A program made the position numbers and the translations under genes. Positions 16,406 through 25,124 of a stretch of DNA of 59,481 nt are shown here, piece after piece; positions within the stretch are counted from its first letter, which is position 1; each line of letters begins with the position of its first letter. The notes below the pieces were generated by a model. That model had not been told where the DNA came from, did not search any database, and saw nothing but the letters and a program-made list of their open reading frames with translations. This DNA is from JAJZMA01 sp021850405 (GTDB lineage Bacteria > Chloroflexota > Dormibacteria > Aeolococcales > Aeolococcaceae). The stretch lies in NCBI GenBank assembly GCA_027365835.1, contig DAHXLU010000033.1:1-59481 (forward strand), written 5' to 3'.

Positions 16406-18640
16406 ATGCAGCGCGCAAGGATACTCTCGTCGGCGGTAACCATCCTGCTTATGCTGTCTTCTGTCATGGCGCTGGAAGGCGCGGTCGGAGCGAGCACGGT
16501 GGCGGCTGGGACCAGGCCGGCTGTCAGCAACCAGCAGGTGTGCGGCCCTGTTCCAGCAGGGCAGGTGCGATGCTTTGCCATACGGCATCAGGTTGCTTTC
16601 AATCCTGATACTGCCAGTCCATCCGGTTACTCCCCCGACCAGCTTGAGCAGGCATACAACGCTGCAGTTGGCTCGGGCAGTGGGCAGCTTGTGGCGGTCG
16701 TTGAGGTGTACAGCGATCCAACACTGGTCTCGGACCTAGCGACCTATCGCTCGCAGTATGGGCTCCCTGCATGTGGTACGAGCAACGGCTGCCTGACAAT
16801 CGAGAACCAGACAGGCGGGAGCGCCCTTCCCACTGCCAGCTCCAGCTGGGCTACCGAGGCGGCTACCGACACCGAGATGGTTTCAGCAGCATGCCCACTC
16901 TGCCGCATCCTTGTCGTTGACTCAAGCTCAGACCAGATTGCCAACGTGTTTACCTCAATCCAGACTGCAGTGGCAGCTGGGGCAACTGAGGTGAGCCTTT
17001 CTTTTGGCAACAATGAGTTTAGCGGCGAGACTGCATATGACTCAGTCTTTAACAACCCCAACGTGGTCTTTACTGCTGCCGGGGGTGATTCAGGATACAG
17101 TGCTGGGGTCCAGTACCCAGCCGCGTCACCATATGTTGTTGCGGTTGGGGGCACGACGCTGACTCCAGCCTCAAATTCCCGCGGCTGGGCAGAAACCGCC
17201 TGGTCTGGCAACCAGGGAGGATGTAGCCAGTATGAAGGGAAGCCTTCCTGGCAGGTCGCACTGGGCTCCCAGGATTCTGCGTGTCCGAACCGGACAGTAA
17301 TGGACACAGCAGCAGACGCCAACCCCAATACTGGTGTGGCTGTTTACGACTCATATGGATCTGGCGGCTGGACTGTTGTTGGGGGAACCAGCGTTGCTGC
17401 CCCTCTCGTGGCTGGGTTGTACGCGGACCAGGGCGGCTCGCACGGTTATGTGGGAGCACAGCAGCTGTATTCGGGTGCTTTCCTCATGACTCCTGTCACA
17501 TCGGGGCCGGGTGGGATAACCTGCTCCCCTTCGTACTACTGCGAGGCACAGGCTGGATACAACTGCCCTACCGGGATGGGCTCTCCCTATGGCACGGGTG
17601 TTCCACAGCTGGTTGCCCTGGGAGCCAGCCAGCCAGCTGCGCAGGTTTCTGTGTCCTGGAGCAATCCGCTGGGTGGGGTAGTCTCCCTCTGGTGGAGTGG
17701 GGGAGGGCAGGGATGGACACTCTGGACTGAGACCTCTTCCAACACCGCTACCTTTATCGGAGCGCCAGGGGGCACATACTCCCTTGCTGTCCAGCAGGGG
17801 ACAGGGAGTTACCTGGGTCCAGTGGCAAGTAGCGGTGCCCAGACCTTTACCATCGCTGCCTCGGCCCCGCCTGCTGCACCTGCGATGTATGGCGTAGGGG
17901 GTGACGGGACACTGTATCCAGCTGGATCCGCGGCCATGCCGACCACAGCCCTCTGGTCATGGAACATAGTTCGTGGGATAGCGGTGATGCCGGGCGGGCA
18001 GGGTGGCTTTGTGCTGGATGGGTACGGCGGGGTCCACCCAATTGGAAATGCCCCGGCACCAGCTGGCGTAACCACGAGCTGGCCTGGTTTTGATATCGCG
18101 AGAGGCATCGCCCTTGCGCCCAACGGCACCAGCGGCTACATACTGGATGGTTGGGGTGGCGTTCACCCGTTTGGGGGAGCCCCTAGTGTTGAGGTTACGG
18201 GGTACTGGCCGGGCTGGGACATAGCAGTTGCCATGGCACTATGTCCCAACGGGGACAGCGGCTATGTGCTGGATGGATTTGGGCAACTCCATCCCTTTGG
18301 AGTGCCAGGGAGTATTCCCCCCATGATGCCCCAGAACTTTTACTGGAACGGATATGACATAGCAAGGGGGCTTGTGCTGGTAAACAACTGCACCGGGGCG
18401 TATGTCGTCGACGGCTGGGGTGGGATCCACGCAGCAGGAACCGCGATCCAGGAGACTGGCACTGCCTACTGGCCGGGTCTGGATGTGGCACGGGGAATTG
18501 TGCTGGTGCCAGGGAGCAGCAGTTCAGGCTATGTAGTTGATTCCTGGGGTAATTTCCACCCCTTCGGAGGGGCTCCGGTTGTTGCCACCCCCAATTCCAC
18601 ACCCATGGCGGGAGTAACTGCGGCATCGGCTGCGACCTGA
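16406..18640 (+). CDS. Secreted S53-type peptidase with six-motif C-terminal domain
   Basis: Exported serine-carboxyl peptidase of the sedolisin type found in actinobacteria. Numbered from a longer in-frame start at 16289, the catalytic set is Glu190 and Asp194 (TEAATDTEM), oxyanion Asp267 (AAGGDSGY) and nucleophile Ser368 (GGTSVAAP). The usual long pro-domain is missing, as in the CFA(I/L)R-type members. After an all-beta linker, 17885-18591 encodes about 47-residue repeats with the phrase DIARGIAL, then DGWGGVHPFG; I count six variants of the last motif. The same domain ends the next gene. ATG 16406 is chosen because it begins a clean signal peptide (MQRARILSSAVTILLMLSSV); the start is not certain. 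Predicted role: extracellular protein breakdown, perhaps at acid pH. Confidence 0.87.
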   Translation: MQRARILSSAVTILLMLSSVMALEGAVGASTVAAGTRPAVSNQQVCGPVPAGQVRCFAIRHQVAFNPDTASPSGYSPDQLEQAYNAAVGSGSGQLVAVVEVYSDPTLVSDLATYRSQYGLPACGTSNGCLTIENQTGGSALPTASSSWATEAATDTEMVSAACPLCRILVVDSSSDQIANVFTSIQTAVAAGATEVSLSFGNNEFSGETAYDSVFNNPNVVFTAAGGDSGYSAGVQYPAASPYVVAVGGTTLTPASNSRGWAETAWSGNQGGCSQYEGKPSWQVALGSQDSACPNRTVMDTAADANPNTGVAVYDSYGSGGWTVVGGTSVAAPLVAGLYADQGGSHGYVGAQQLYSGAFLMTPVTSGPGGITCSPSYYCEAQAGYNCPTGMGSPYGTGVPQLVALGASQPAAQVSVSWSNPLGGVVSLWWSGGGQGWTLWTETSSNTATFIGAPGGTYSLAVQQGTGSYLGPVASSGAQTFTIAASAPPAAPAMYGVGGDGTLYPAGSAAMPTTALWSWNIVRGIAVMPGGQGGFVLDGYGGVHPIGNAPAPAGVTTSWPGFDIARGIALAPNGTSGYILDGWGGVHPFGGAPSVEVTGYWPGWDIAVAMALCPNGDSGYVLDGFGQLHPFGVPGSIPPMMPQNFYWNGYDIARGLVLVNNCTGAYVVDGWGGIHAAGTAIQETGTAYWPGLDVARGIVLVPGSSSSGYVVDSWGNFHPFGGAPVVATPNSTPMAGVTAASAAT

Positions 18641-18801
18641 CCGCTCCTGGGCCGGGATGGGATTGATCTGGACTGGCCTTTCTGTGCTGCAGGGATCATC
18701 CCCTGCCATCGGGCGAAGCTGGCGGCTTTGCGCCAGACTGGACGCCTTGCAGGGCATAATGGTAGCTGTCATTAATCTTTTGTGCGAGGAGCATCGATAC
18801 C

Positions 18802-21393
18802 GTGAGACCTAGAGGACCCAGAAATTTTGCGGCAATTCTGACCTTGCCCCTGGCAGCTGGCCTTGCTGTCCTTGCTTCAGCGCTGCCTCTGTCCAATGCA
18901 ACAGCAGCGGCCGCGGCTGTTGTGCCACTCTCTGAACTTTCGGGGTGGGGCGCAGTAAAGACCATCAATGTATCGTCGGGGGGAGGAACAGCTCCTCCAA
19001 GCACTGACCCATCGCCCAGTCCGGTTGCGTCAGCTGCAGTGGGTGACCTGTTTGGCAATGGTGGAGAGGATGTCGTTGCTGCATTTCCGAACGGGACGGT
19101 CTATGCATGGACTGCCGCTGGAAATCTCCTTCCTGGCTGGCCCAAGTACACAGGCGGGCCGGTAACAGGCAGCCCAACCCTGGCAGACCTTTCGGGAAAC
19201 GGCCAGGAGGACGTAATCGTGGCTTCCCATTCGGGCTGGGTAAATGTATGGACGCCCAGCGGTGCTGCATATCCAGGCTGGCCCAAGTATGTAGCCGCTC
19301 CCGCAACAGACCATTTTCCGGTAGGGTTTTACGGTTCGGTGGCTGTCGGAGACCTTTTTGGCAACGGACAGCTGGATCTGGTGGCCTCGTCCTGGGACCA
19401 TTTCCTCTATGCCTGGTCGGCGTCTGGCAGTCTGCTGCCGGGGTTCCCTATTAATTTGTACGACACCTCATGGGACACGCCCGCACTTGCTGACCTGCAG
19501 GGTACCGGTCAGCTGGACATAGTTGTTGGTTCTGATAGCATCGGGCCGCCAACTGAGCCTTGTGCCCAGGGAGGCTGTTACTGGGCTTTCACACCGCAGG
19601 GCAGCCTGATATCGGGATGGCGTACTTCGATCGGGCAGGTGCCATGGTCATCTCCGGCAGTTGCGGACCTGAACGGTAACGGCAGCATGGAAACGGTTGC
19701 TGGCACCGGCTTTTATTACCCTGAGCCTGCTGGGAATGAGGATTATGTTTTCAATTCAAGTGGTGGAATAGCGATGCAGCTACCCACGGTGGCACAAAAC
19801 TTTTCTTCCCCGGCCATAGGAGATGTGCTGGGTAACGGCACCAACCAGATTGTCCAGGTTACCGGCCGGACCGCGACTGGGACGTATATCTGGAACAGTG
19901 CGGGTCAGCCACTTCCTGGCTGGGGGCCGAACTACGGCGCGACGGCGAACCAGTTTTCGTCCGCGGCCATTGCTCCGGTGGATGGGAGCGGAGTCAACGG
20001 GGTATGGCTTTCCATGGGTGGCCAGGTCATTGGCTGGAACGCAGCAGGCAATGAGGTTGCGATAGGGACAGATGCTGGCACCCAGGCTGCCGTCTACAGC
20101 ACGCCAACTATCGCCTCGCTTGGAGGCGGAACGCTGGATGTGGTCTCGATAGCCCAGGCGGATGTGTCATCCAACACCTCCTGGACTGTGAATGTCTTTC
20201 CTATCCCTGGCACTAATGGGAACATGCCCCAGGGAGCATGGCCCACGTTTCATGGGAACATGCAACGCTCTGGCACGCCTGCAATCTTCACCTCAGCAAA
20301 TGCACTTCCCAGCACAGAAAACAGCACCGTATTTACCGTTTCCTGGCCTGCGGCTCCAACACCGCTTTACACTGTGTACTCGAGCGAAAACGGCGGGCCA
20401 TGGCTGGTATGGACGAACACAGGTGCCACTGCTGAGAACTTTTATGGCCAGCCTGGCAACACGTACAGCTTCTATGTCCAGGCAGACGAGAATGGACCGC
20501 CTCCAACCTCGGCAACACCTCCACAGACAACAACTACCGTGTCACCGGCTGCAACTGTGGTTATGCCGTTTACGGGGATGTACACAGCCGGGATAAATGG
20601 CAGCGTGCGACCGGGAAGCTCACAGCCACTCCCGTATAGCGGAACGTGGCCAGGTATGAATGTGGTGCGTGCCATCGCGGTAGACCCGAACGGCCTTGGG
20701 GGATACACCCTGGACTACGGCGGTGGGGTCCATCCGTTCGGTGACAAGATAGGAGTAGGCCCGGCAACCAATGCGTTCTGGTCCTTTGACATTGCGCGTG
20801 GTATAGCCGTCAATCCAAGTAACACCAATCAAGGGTACGTTCTGGATGGTTATGGGGGTGTACACCCCTTCGGTGGCGCTCCTCCTGTATGTGTGACTGC
20901 CTACTGGCCTGGATGGGATATTGCGACCGGGATTGAGCTGCTTCCCAATGGAGCCTCGGGCTATGTTCTGGACGGCGAGGGAGGACTGCATCCGTTTGCT
21001 GCCTGTTCCAATCCCACTACTACAGGCGCACCGCCAGCAAGCCCGCAGTACACCGTCCCTCTGCCTAACATTCTTCCCCGGTGCTGTCAGTGGCCGTTCA
21101 ATATTGCCAGAGGGTTTGCCCTCATCGCGAGCGGTCCCTACACAGCAAGTGGGGGCTATATTGTCGACGGGCTTGGCAACATACATCCATTCGGTTCGGC
21201 AGTTCCGGTTCAGCCCTCCGCTACGTGGAACTATGACATCGTCCGTGGAATAGCCCTTATTCCGGGCTCAAGCAGCGAAGGCTATACCGTGGATGGCTGG
21301 GGCCATTATTGGCCGTTTGGCGGAGCTCCGGTAGTAACTGCAGCCATCGTCACGCCTGGTAATTATGACCGTGGAATCGGGATCGGTGGCTGA
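18802..21393 (+). CDS. Secreted FG-GAP/VCBS protein with six-motif C-terminal domain
   Basis: 863-residue exported protein. The signal peptide is AAILTLPLAAGLAVLASALP. Residues about 75-500 form a propeller of FG-GAP/VCBS repeats (VGDLFGNGGEDVVAAF, LADLSGNGQEDVIVAS, VGDLFGNGQLDLVASS), whose DxxGNGxxD loops are calcium-site-like. A fibronectin-III-like module follows at about 510-580. From residue 593 (20578-21345) comes the same repeat domain as in the neighbouring S53 peptidase (DIARGIAVNP, DGYGGVHPFG), again with six HPFG-like motifs. GTG 18802 is the start, with GCGAGGA upstream. It is likely a surface or secreted binding protein; ligand unknown. Its end overlaps sppA by 29 bases. Confidence 0.85.
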   Translation: MRPRGPRNFAAILTLPLAAGLAVLASALPLSNATAAAAAVVPLSELSGWGAVKTINVSSGGGTAPPSTDPSPSPVASAAVGDLFGNGGEDVVAAFPNGTVYAWTAAGNLLPGWPKYTGGPVTGSPTLADLSGNGQEDVIVASHSGWVNVWTPSGAAYPGWPKYVAAPATDHFPVGFYGSVAVGDLFGNGQLDLVASSWDHFLYAWSASGSLLPGFPINLYDTSWDTPALADLQGTGQLDIVVGSDSIGPPTEPCAQGGCYWAFTPQGSLISGWRTSIGQVPWSSPAVADLNGNGSMETVAGTGFYYPEPAGNEDYVFNSSGGIAMQLPTVAQNFSSPAIGDVLGNGTNQIVQVTGRTATGTYIWNSAGQPLPGWGPNYGATANQFSSAAIAPVDGSGVNGVWLSMGGQVIGWNAAGNEVAIGTDAGTQAAVYSTPTIASLGGGTLDVVSIAQADVSSNTSWTVNVFPIPGTNGNMPQGAWPTFHGNMQRSGTPAIFTSANALPSTENSTVFTVSWPAAPTPLYTVYSSENGGPWLVWTNTGATAENFYGQPGNTYSFYVQADENGPPPTSATPPQTTTTVSPAATVVMPFTGMYTAGINGSVRPGSSQPLPYSGTWPGMNVVRAIAVDPNGLGGYTLDYGGGVHPFGDKIGVGPATNAFWSFDIARGIAVNPSNTNQGYVLDGYGGVHPFGGAPPVCVTAYWPGWDIATGIELLPNGASGYVLDGEGGLHPFAACSNPTTTGAPPASPQYTVPLPNILPRCCQWPFNIARGFALIASGPYTASGGYIVDGLGNIHPFGSAVPVQPSATWNYDIVRGIALIPGSSSEGYTVDGWGHYWPFGGAPVVTAAIVTPGNYDRGIGIGG

Positions 21394-22294
21394 TACAGCT
21401 GGTGGTACCGCTGATGCGGTGCCACCAGCTTCAGGGCGGGTAGTGGTGCGTGCTCCTTCCAGGGGGGAGGCACAGAGGAAGGATCTCCGCAGACTGCTGG
21501 CGGAGGCACTGGATCGTCGCAGGGTAGGGGTGATTCCCCTGCGCGGTGCGATTGGCGGTGCCATGCGGACCCAGGAAACCCTGCGCATCCTCGACCGTGC
21601 GCGCAAGGATGCCAATATTCGGGCTGTCCTGCTTGACATTGACAGTCCCGGCGGCTCGGCAACAGCTTCGGAAGCCCTTTTTATGGCTGTGAGGCGCCTT
21701 GCCTCAGCAAAGCCTGTGGTTGCCTGGATACGGGGGGTGGGTGCTTCTGGCTCCTACTTTGCTGCATGTGGCGCAACCACGATTGGTGCCTTCCCAAGTG
21801 CGATTGTGGGCTCGGTTGGTGTCATCTCTGTAAGACCGGTTGCCTTTGAAGCTCTGCGCAAGATTGGTCTTTCCGTTGCGGTTACCAAAACCGGTGAGTT
21901 TAAGGACCTGGGCGCTCCCTGGAGGGAGCCGACCGATGAGGACCGGGAGCGGGATCGCCGACTGGTGGACAAGATCTTTGCCCGTTTCACCGCAGCGGTG
22001 GCCACCGCGCGCCATTTTGATGAGGCAAAGATGCAGGGCATCACCACAGGAGAGGTGTGGCTAGGCGAGGAGGCCCTTGGCATGGGACTTGTTGACCAGC
22101 TCTTTGAAAATGAGGATGACGCACTCGGTGAGGCACGGCGGCTGGCGGGGCTGCCACCGCATGTTCGCCCTGTCCGGATGGCTACCCGCAGGACCCTGGC
22201 GCAGCGGCTTGGGCTTCCGGGCGCCAGCCTGCGGGGTTCCGGAGCTGCCTGGCTCGTGGAAATGGAGAGCTGGCTCAGCCTCCCCCACCCCTGA
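21365..22294 (+). CDS. sppA: SppA-like S49 serine peptidase
   Basis: 309-residue member of the signal-peptide peptidase A family, which uses a Ser-Lys dyad to degrade cleaved signal peptides and membrane fragments. Motifs are LDIDSPGGSATASE (91-104), nucleophile Ser128 (RGVGASGSYFAA) and base Lys180 (TKTGEFKDLGAPWRE). It is the short single-domain form. No N-terminal membrane anchor is visible, which is unusual for the family and could mean a peripheral or cytosolic enzyme. Its start overlaps the 3' end of the secreted FG-GAP gene, so it is probably co-expressed with the secreted proteins upstream. Confidence 0.92.
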   Translation: MTVESGSVADTAGGTADAVPPASGRVVVRAPSRGEAQRKDLRRLLAEALDRRRVGVIPLRGAIGGAMRTQETLRILDRARKDANIRAVLLDIDSPGGSATASEALFMAVRRLASAKPVVAWIRGVGASGSYFAACGATTIGAFPSAIVGSVGVISVRPVAFEALRKIGLSVAVTKTGEFKDLGAPWREPTDEDRERDRRLVDKIFARFTAAVATARHFDEAKMQGITTGEVWLGEEALGMGLVDQLFENEDDALGEARRLAGLPPHVRPVRMATRRTLAQRLGLPGASLRGSGAAWLVEMESWLSLPHP

Positions 22295-22455
22295 CCCGGT
22301 CGGACCTTTTCTGCTGAGTGCGCTGGCGCGGTCAGCACCGCTGTAAGCAGCTCTGGCCAACACACGGTACAGTTGCACCTCCCATGCCCTGCCCGGGCAG
22401 AGAACTCTGCATGCTCGGTAGCGCCCATTCGACTCAAATGAGCAGCTGGGCGACG

Positions 22456-22500
22456 TTTAGGTTATAATGACCTAAACTATTTAGGTCATTATAACCTAAA
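22456..22500. promoter_or_regulatory. Double palindromic operator upstream of nadA
   Basis: Two 21-base elements (22456-22476 and 22480-22500), each with half-sites TTTAGGT and ACCTAAA, are exact reverse complements of each other with spacer CTA. Each is itself nearly palindromic, so the site could hold two dimers. A -10-like TATAAT (22463-22468) lies inside the first element, so binding would block transcription. The element ends 12 bases before the nadA ATG. An NrtR-family NAD regulator is encoded at about 44.3 kb and is a good candidate to bind here; that link is inference. Confidence 0.85.
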
Positions 22501-22512
22501 AGGGAGGCGTTC

Positions 22513-23502
22513 ATGATTACCACTCTGGAGGATGCGCCAGCTGCAGTGTCCCGGTCGGATCTGCTGCGGCAGATAGCTGACCTGAAGAAAGCCAGGAATG
22601 CGGTTATCCTGGCCCACAACTACGAGCTGCCCGAAGTGCAGGACGTTGCAGACTACGTTGGCGACTCACTTTTTCTGGCACGGGAGGCTGCCAGGTCAAG
22701 GGCAGAGGTGATCGTGTTCTGCGGTGTACACTTCATGGCTGAAACAGCCGCTATCCTCTGTCCGGGTCAGAAGGTCCTGCTTCCGGACCTGAATGCAGGC
22801 TGCTCCCTTGCCGACAGCATTACAGTCGAGCAGCTGGTGGCATGGAAGCAGGCGCACCCGGGAGCAGTGGTGGTTTCCTATGTGAATACAAGTGCTGCAG
22901 TAAAGGCAGAGTCAGACTACTGTGTTACCTCATCCAACGCGGTTGCGGTAGTGCGCAGCATTCCGGCCGGGCGCGAGATACTGTTCCTTCCCGATATGTA
23001 CCTTGGCTCTCACGTTGCCGAGGCTACAGGCAGAAAGATGCATATCTGGATGGGGGAGTGTCATGTTCACGCAGGAATCAACCCCGCTGCGCTGGATGCT
23101 GTTTCCCGCCTGCATCCGGGCGCCGAGCTGCTGATTCACCCGGAGTGTGGCTGTTCTACCCCAGCGCTCTGGGCAGCTGGGGATCGGAAAAGTCGAGCGG
23201 GCCAGAGGGTGATTACGTCGACTGACGGGATGCTGCGCTACGTGTCCTCTTCTCCTTCACGTGAGTTTATCGTGGCAACCGAGCTTGGAATTATCCACCG
23301 GATGCGTCAGCTCAATCCGGAGAAGGAGTTTGTTCCAGCCTCCCGGACCGCTATCTGTCCTTACATGAAGATGATTACGCTGGAAAAAATCCACACTGCT
23401 CTCAGGACGCTTTCACCGCAGATAACAGTTGAGCCGGATATTGCGAGGCGAGCGATAGTTCCGATTGAGCGGATGCTTGAAGTGGCAGCAACCGCTGCCT
23501 GA
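22513..23502 (+). CDS. nadA: Quinolinate synthase NadA
   Basis: Iron-sulfur enzyme that condenses iminoaspartate with dihydroxyacetone phosphate to quinolinate, the committed step of de novo NAD synthesis. The 329-residue protein has ILAHNYELPEVQDVADYVGDS near the start. The three [4Fe-4S] cysteines are in LNAGCSLAD, HPECGCS and ICPYMK. The start has GGGAGG five bases upstream. Unusually it stands alone: nadB and nadC are not adjacent, although they usually form an operon with it. The double operator directly upstream indicates tight repression, presumably by NAD status. Confidence 0.96.
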   Translation: MITTLEDAPAAVSRSDLLRQIADLKKARNAVILAHNYELPEVQDVADYVGDSLFLAREAARSRAEVIVFCGVHFMAETAAILCPGQKVLLPDLNAGCSLADSITVEQLVAWKQAHPGAVVVSYVNTSAAVKAESDYCVTSSNAVAVVRSIPAGREILFLPDMYLGSHVAEATGRKMHIWMGECHVHAGINPAALDAVSRLHPGAELLIHPECGCSTPALWAAGDRKSRAGQRVITSTDGMLRYVSSSPSREFIVATELGIIHRMRQLNPEKEFVPASRTAICPYMKMITLEKIHTALRTLSPQITVEPDIARRAIVPIERMLEVAATAA

Positions 23503-23735
23503 CCCAGTCGCGGCTGTAGCAGCCGGAGCAGATGTGAATGTCTCCAGGGAGCTGCAGGTCGGGCGCAGGGAGTGACTGACAGCAGGGCACTGTAGAGGCG
23601 GCTTGCTCTCCCGCTGGGATGCTGGACCCAGCTATAATTCCTCCGCATAAGGAAAGCACCCCGGCCGTAGCCCGCAAATGCAGGCCGGCTGCGGGGGGTG
23701 TAGCCCTGCAGGTCAACGTCGGAGGGGAGGATAGC

Positions 23736-24086
23736 ATGCCAGCACTGGATTTCAGGGGATATTTTCGAGCCCTGTTTGATTTTGGGTTTACTTCGTATGC
23801 CACTACGCGTGTCGTACCGGCCCTCTACCTGCTGTTCACTGCCCTGTACTCGCTGGCAGCACTGGTGGTGTTCATAGGGCTCCTCATGCAGGGAGGACTC
23901 GTGACAGTGCTCGCAATCATTTTTGTCCCGCTGGGGTTCCTTCTCTACCTGACGCTCGCCAGGATCTCCCTGGAACTGGTGATGATCCTGTTCCGGATTG
24001 GGGAGGACCTGCATGCTCTGCGGGAGGAATCGGGGATCAGGCAGCCGCGAGCTACCTCCCAGCCGCCGGCAGCCCCACCGCTGTAG
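23736..24086 (+). CDS. DUF4282 membrane protein
   Basis: 116-residue protein matching DUF4282. It has the opening FRGYFRALFDFGFTSYATTRVV, two hydrophobic helices (ALYLLFTALYSLAALVVFIG and VTVLAIIFVPLGFLLYLTLA), and the family ending RISLELVMILFRIGEDL. The short Pro/Ala-rich tail is probably disordered. ATG 23736 is chosen with GGAGGGGA upstream; the frame is open back to 23619 but the added residues look like leader sequence. A TATAAT at 23633-23638 could be its -10 box, without a clear -35. Function unknown for the family. Confidence 0.85.
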   Translation: MPALDFRGYFRALFDFGFTSYATTRVVPALYLLFTALYSLAALVVFIGLLMQGGLVTVLAIIFVPLGFLLYLTLARISLELVMILFRIGEDLHALREESGIRQPRATSQPPAAPPL

Positions 24087-24305
24087 CGGCCCGGGAGCAC
24101 CGGCTGCGTTCCAGATTATTGCCCCATCTCCTGGCAACTGCAGGAAGGGAAAGCCGCTGAGTGGGGGTGGGCCCGTGACAACAGGCTGGACCGTGCTGGA
24201 GCCTGGGTACACCGGGGGGCTAAACACTTGCCTCCGGGGCCAGATGCTGCTTTCTCCGTACAGCGGCATGGCATACGCAGGTGGTTCTGTGCCACTATCG
24301 GCAAG

Positions 24306-25124
24306 ATGCTAGCGACAGAGACAGGCCAGAGCCACGGTCAGAACGACGGCAGGATAACCGGCATAATTGGCGGCTCGGGCCTCTATCAGCTGCTGTCCAG
24401 TGGAGTGCCAGCTGGTGTTGAGACACCTTATGGTGCCCCTAGCGATGCGATCGTGCGGGGAGAGATGGGAGGAAGGCACGTGCTCTTCCTGCCCAGGCAC
24501 GGGGTTGGGCATACAATCCCCCCGCACATGATCAATTACCGTGCCAATATCTGGGCGCTGCATGCACTGGGGGCGCAGGCTGTGATATCGGTGACCGCTG
24601 TGGGCAGCCTCCGCGAGGACCACGCCCCAGGCGATCTTGTCTGCTGTGACCAGTATATGGACGCTACCCACTCAAGGGCGGGTACTTTTTTTGATGGTCC
24701 AGAGGTCAGGCACACCAGCATGGTCGACCCTTTTTGTCCCATCTGGCGCCAGGTGGCCGTCTCTGAGGGCAGATCTGCAGGAATGAGGGTTCACGATGGG
24801 GGATGTGTCGTAACGATTCAGGGCCCGCGTTACAGCACGCGGGCTGAGTCACGGCGTTTTGCAGCCTACGGAGCAGACGTGATCGGCATGACTCAGTGTC
24901 CTGAGGTTGCTCTGGCGCGTGAACTGGGGATGTGCTACCTCATGCTCGGGTTGATCACAGATTATGACGCAGGCCTGGAGACCAGCCCTGCGGTTCCTCC
25001 CGTCTCAGAAAAGCAGGTGGTTGCCGCCATGGAGGAGAACCTGGGCCGCGTCCGGCAGATTGTAGAAAGGGTGGTTGCCCGTGCTCCTGTGGAGACTGCC
25101 TGTAGCGCGTGTGGGGCTGCATGA
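24306..25124 (+). CDS. mtnP: S-methyl-5'-thioadenosine phosphorylase
   Basis: 272-residue PNP/MTAP-family phosphorylase, which cleaves methylthioadenosine (from polyamine or quorum-signal synthesis) to adenine and methylthioribose-1-phosphate. Visible motifs: ITGIIGGSGLYQL (phosphate loop), LPRHGVGHTIPPHMINYRAN, SVTAVGSLREDHAPGDLV, DPFC, IQGPRYSTRAES and GMTQCPEVALARE. The last segment and the GSLRE form fit MTAP rather than plain inosine phosphorylase. The start is uncertain (ATG 24306 or 24228); conserved sequence begins after 24306. Its TGA overlaps the glpK ATG (ATGA). The rest of the methionine salvage pathway is not nearby. Confidence 0.88.
   Translation: MLATETGQSHGQNDGRITGIIGGSGLYQLLSSGVPAGVETPYGAPSDAIVRGEMGGRHVLFLPRHGVGHTIPPHMINYRANIWALHALGAQAVISVTAVGSLREDHAPGDLVCCDQYMDATHSRAGTFFDGPEVRHTSMVDPFCPIWRQVAVSEGRSAGMRVHDGGCVVTIQGPRYSTRAESRRFAAYGADVIGMTQCPEVALARELGMCYLMLGLITDYDAGLETSPAVPPVSEKQVVAAMEENLGRVRQIVERVVARAPVETACSACGAA

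Noticed and set aside
17885..21345. Regular repeats that might suggest a CRISPR or tandem DNA array
   Set aside because: The repetition is at protein level (about 47 residues) with divergent DNA; there are no short identical repeats with spacers.
23361..24269. Minus-strand frame of 302 codons over the nadA end and the DUF4282 gene
   Set aside because: Lies opposite two recognised genes and shows no family features.
24087..24305. Possible SAM riboswitch before mtnP (a CTGGCAACTGCAGG segment)
   Set aside because: Only a few bases recall the SAM-I core; the remaining conserved segments and helices are not found.
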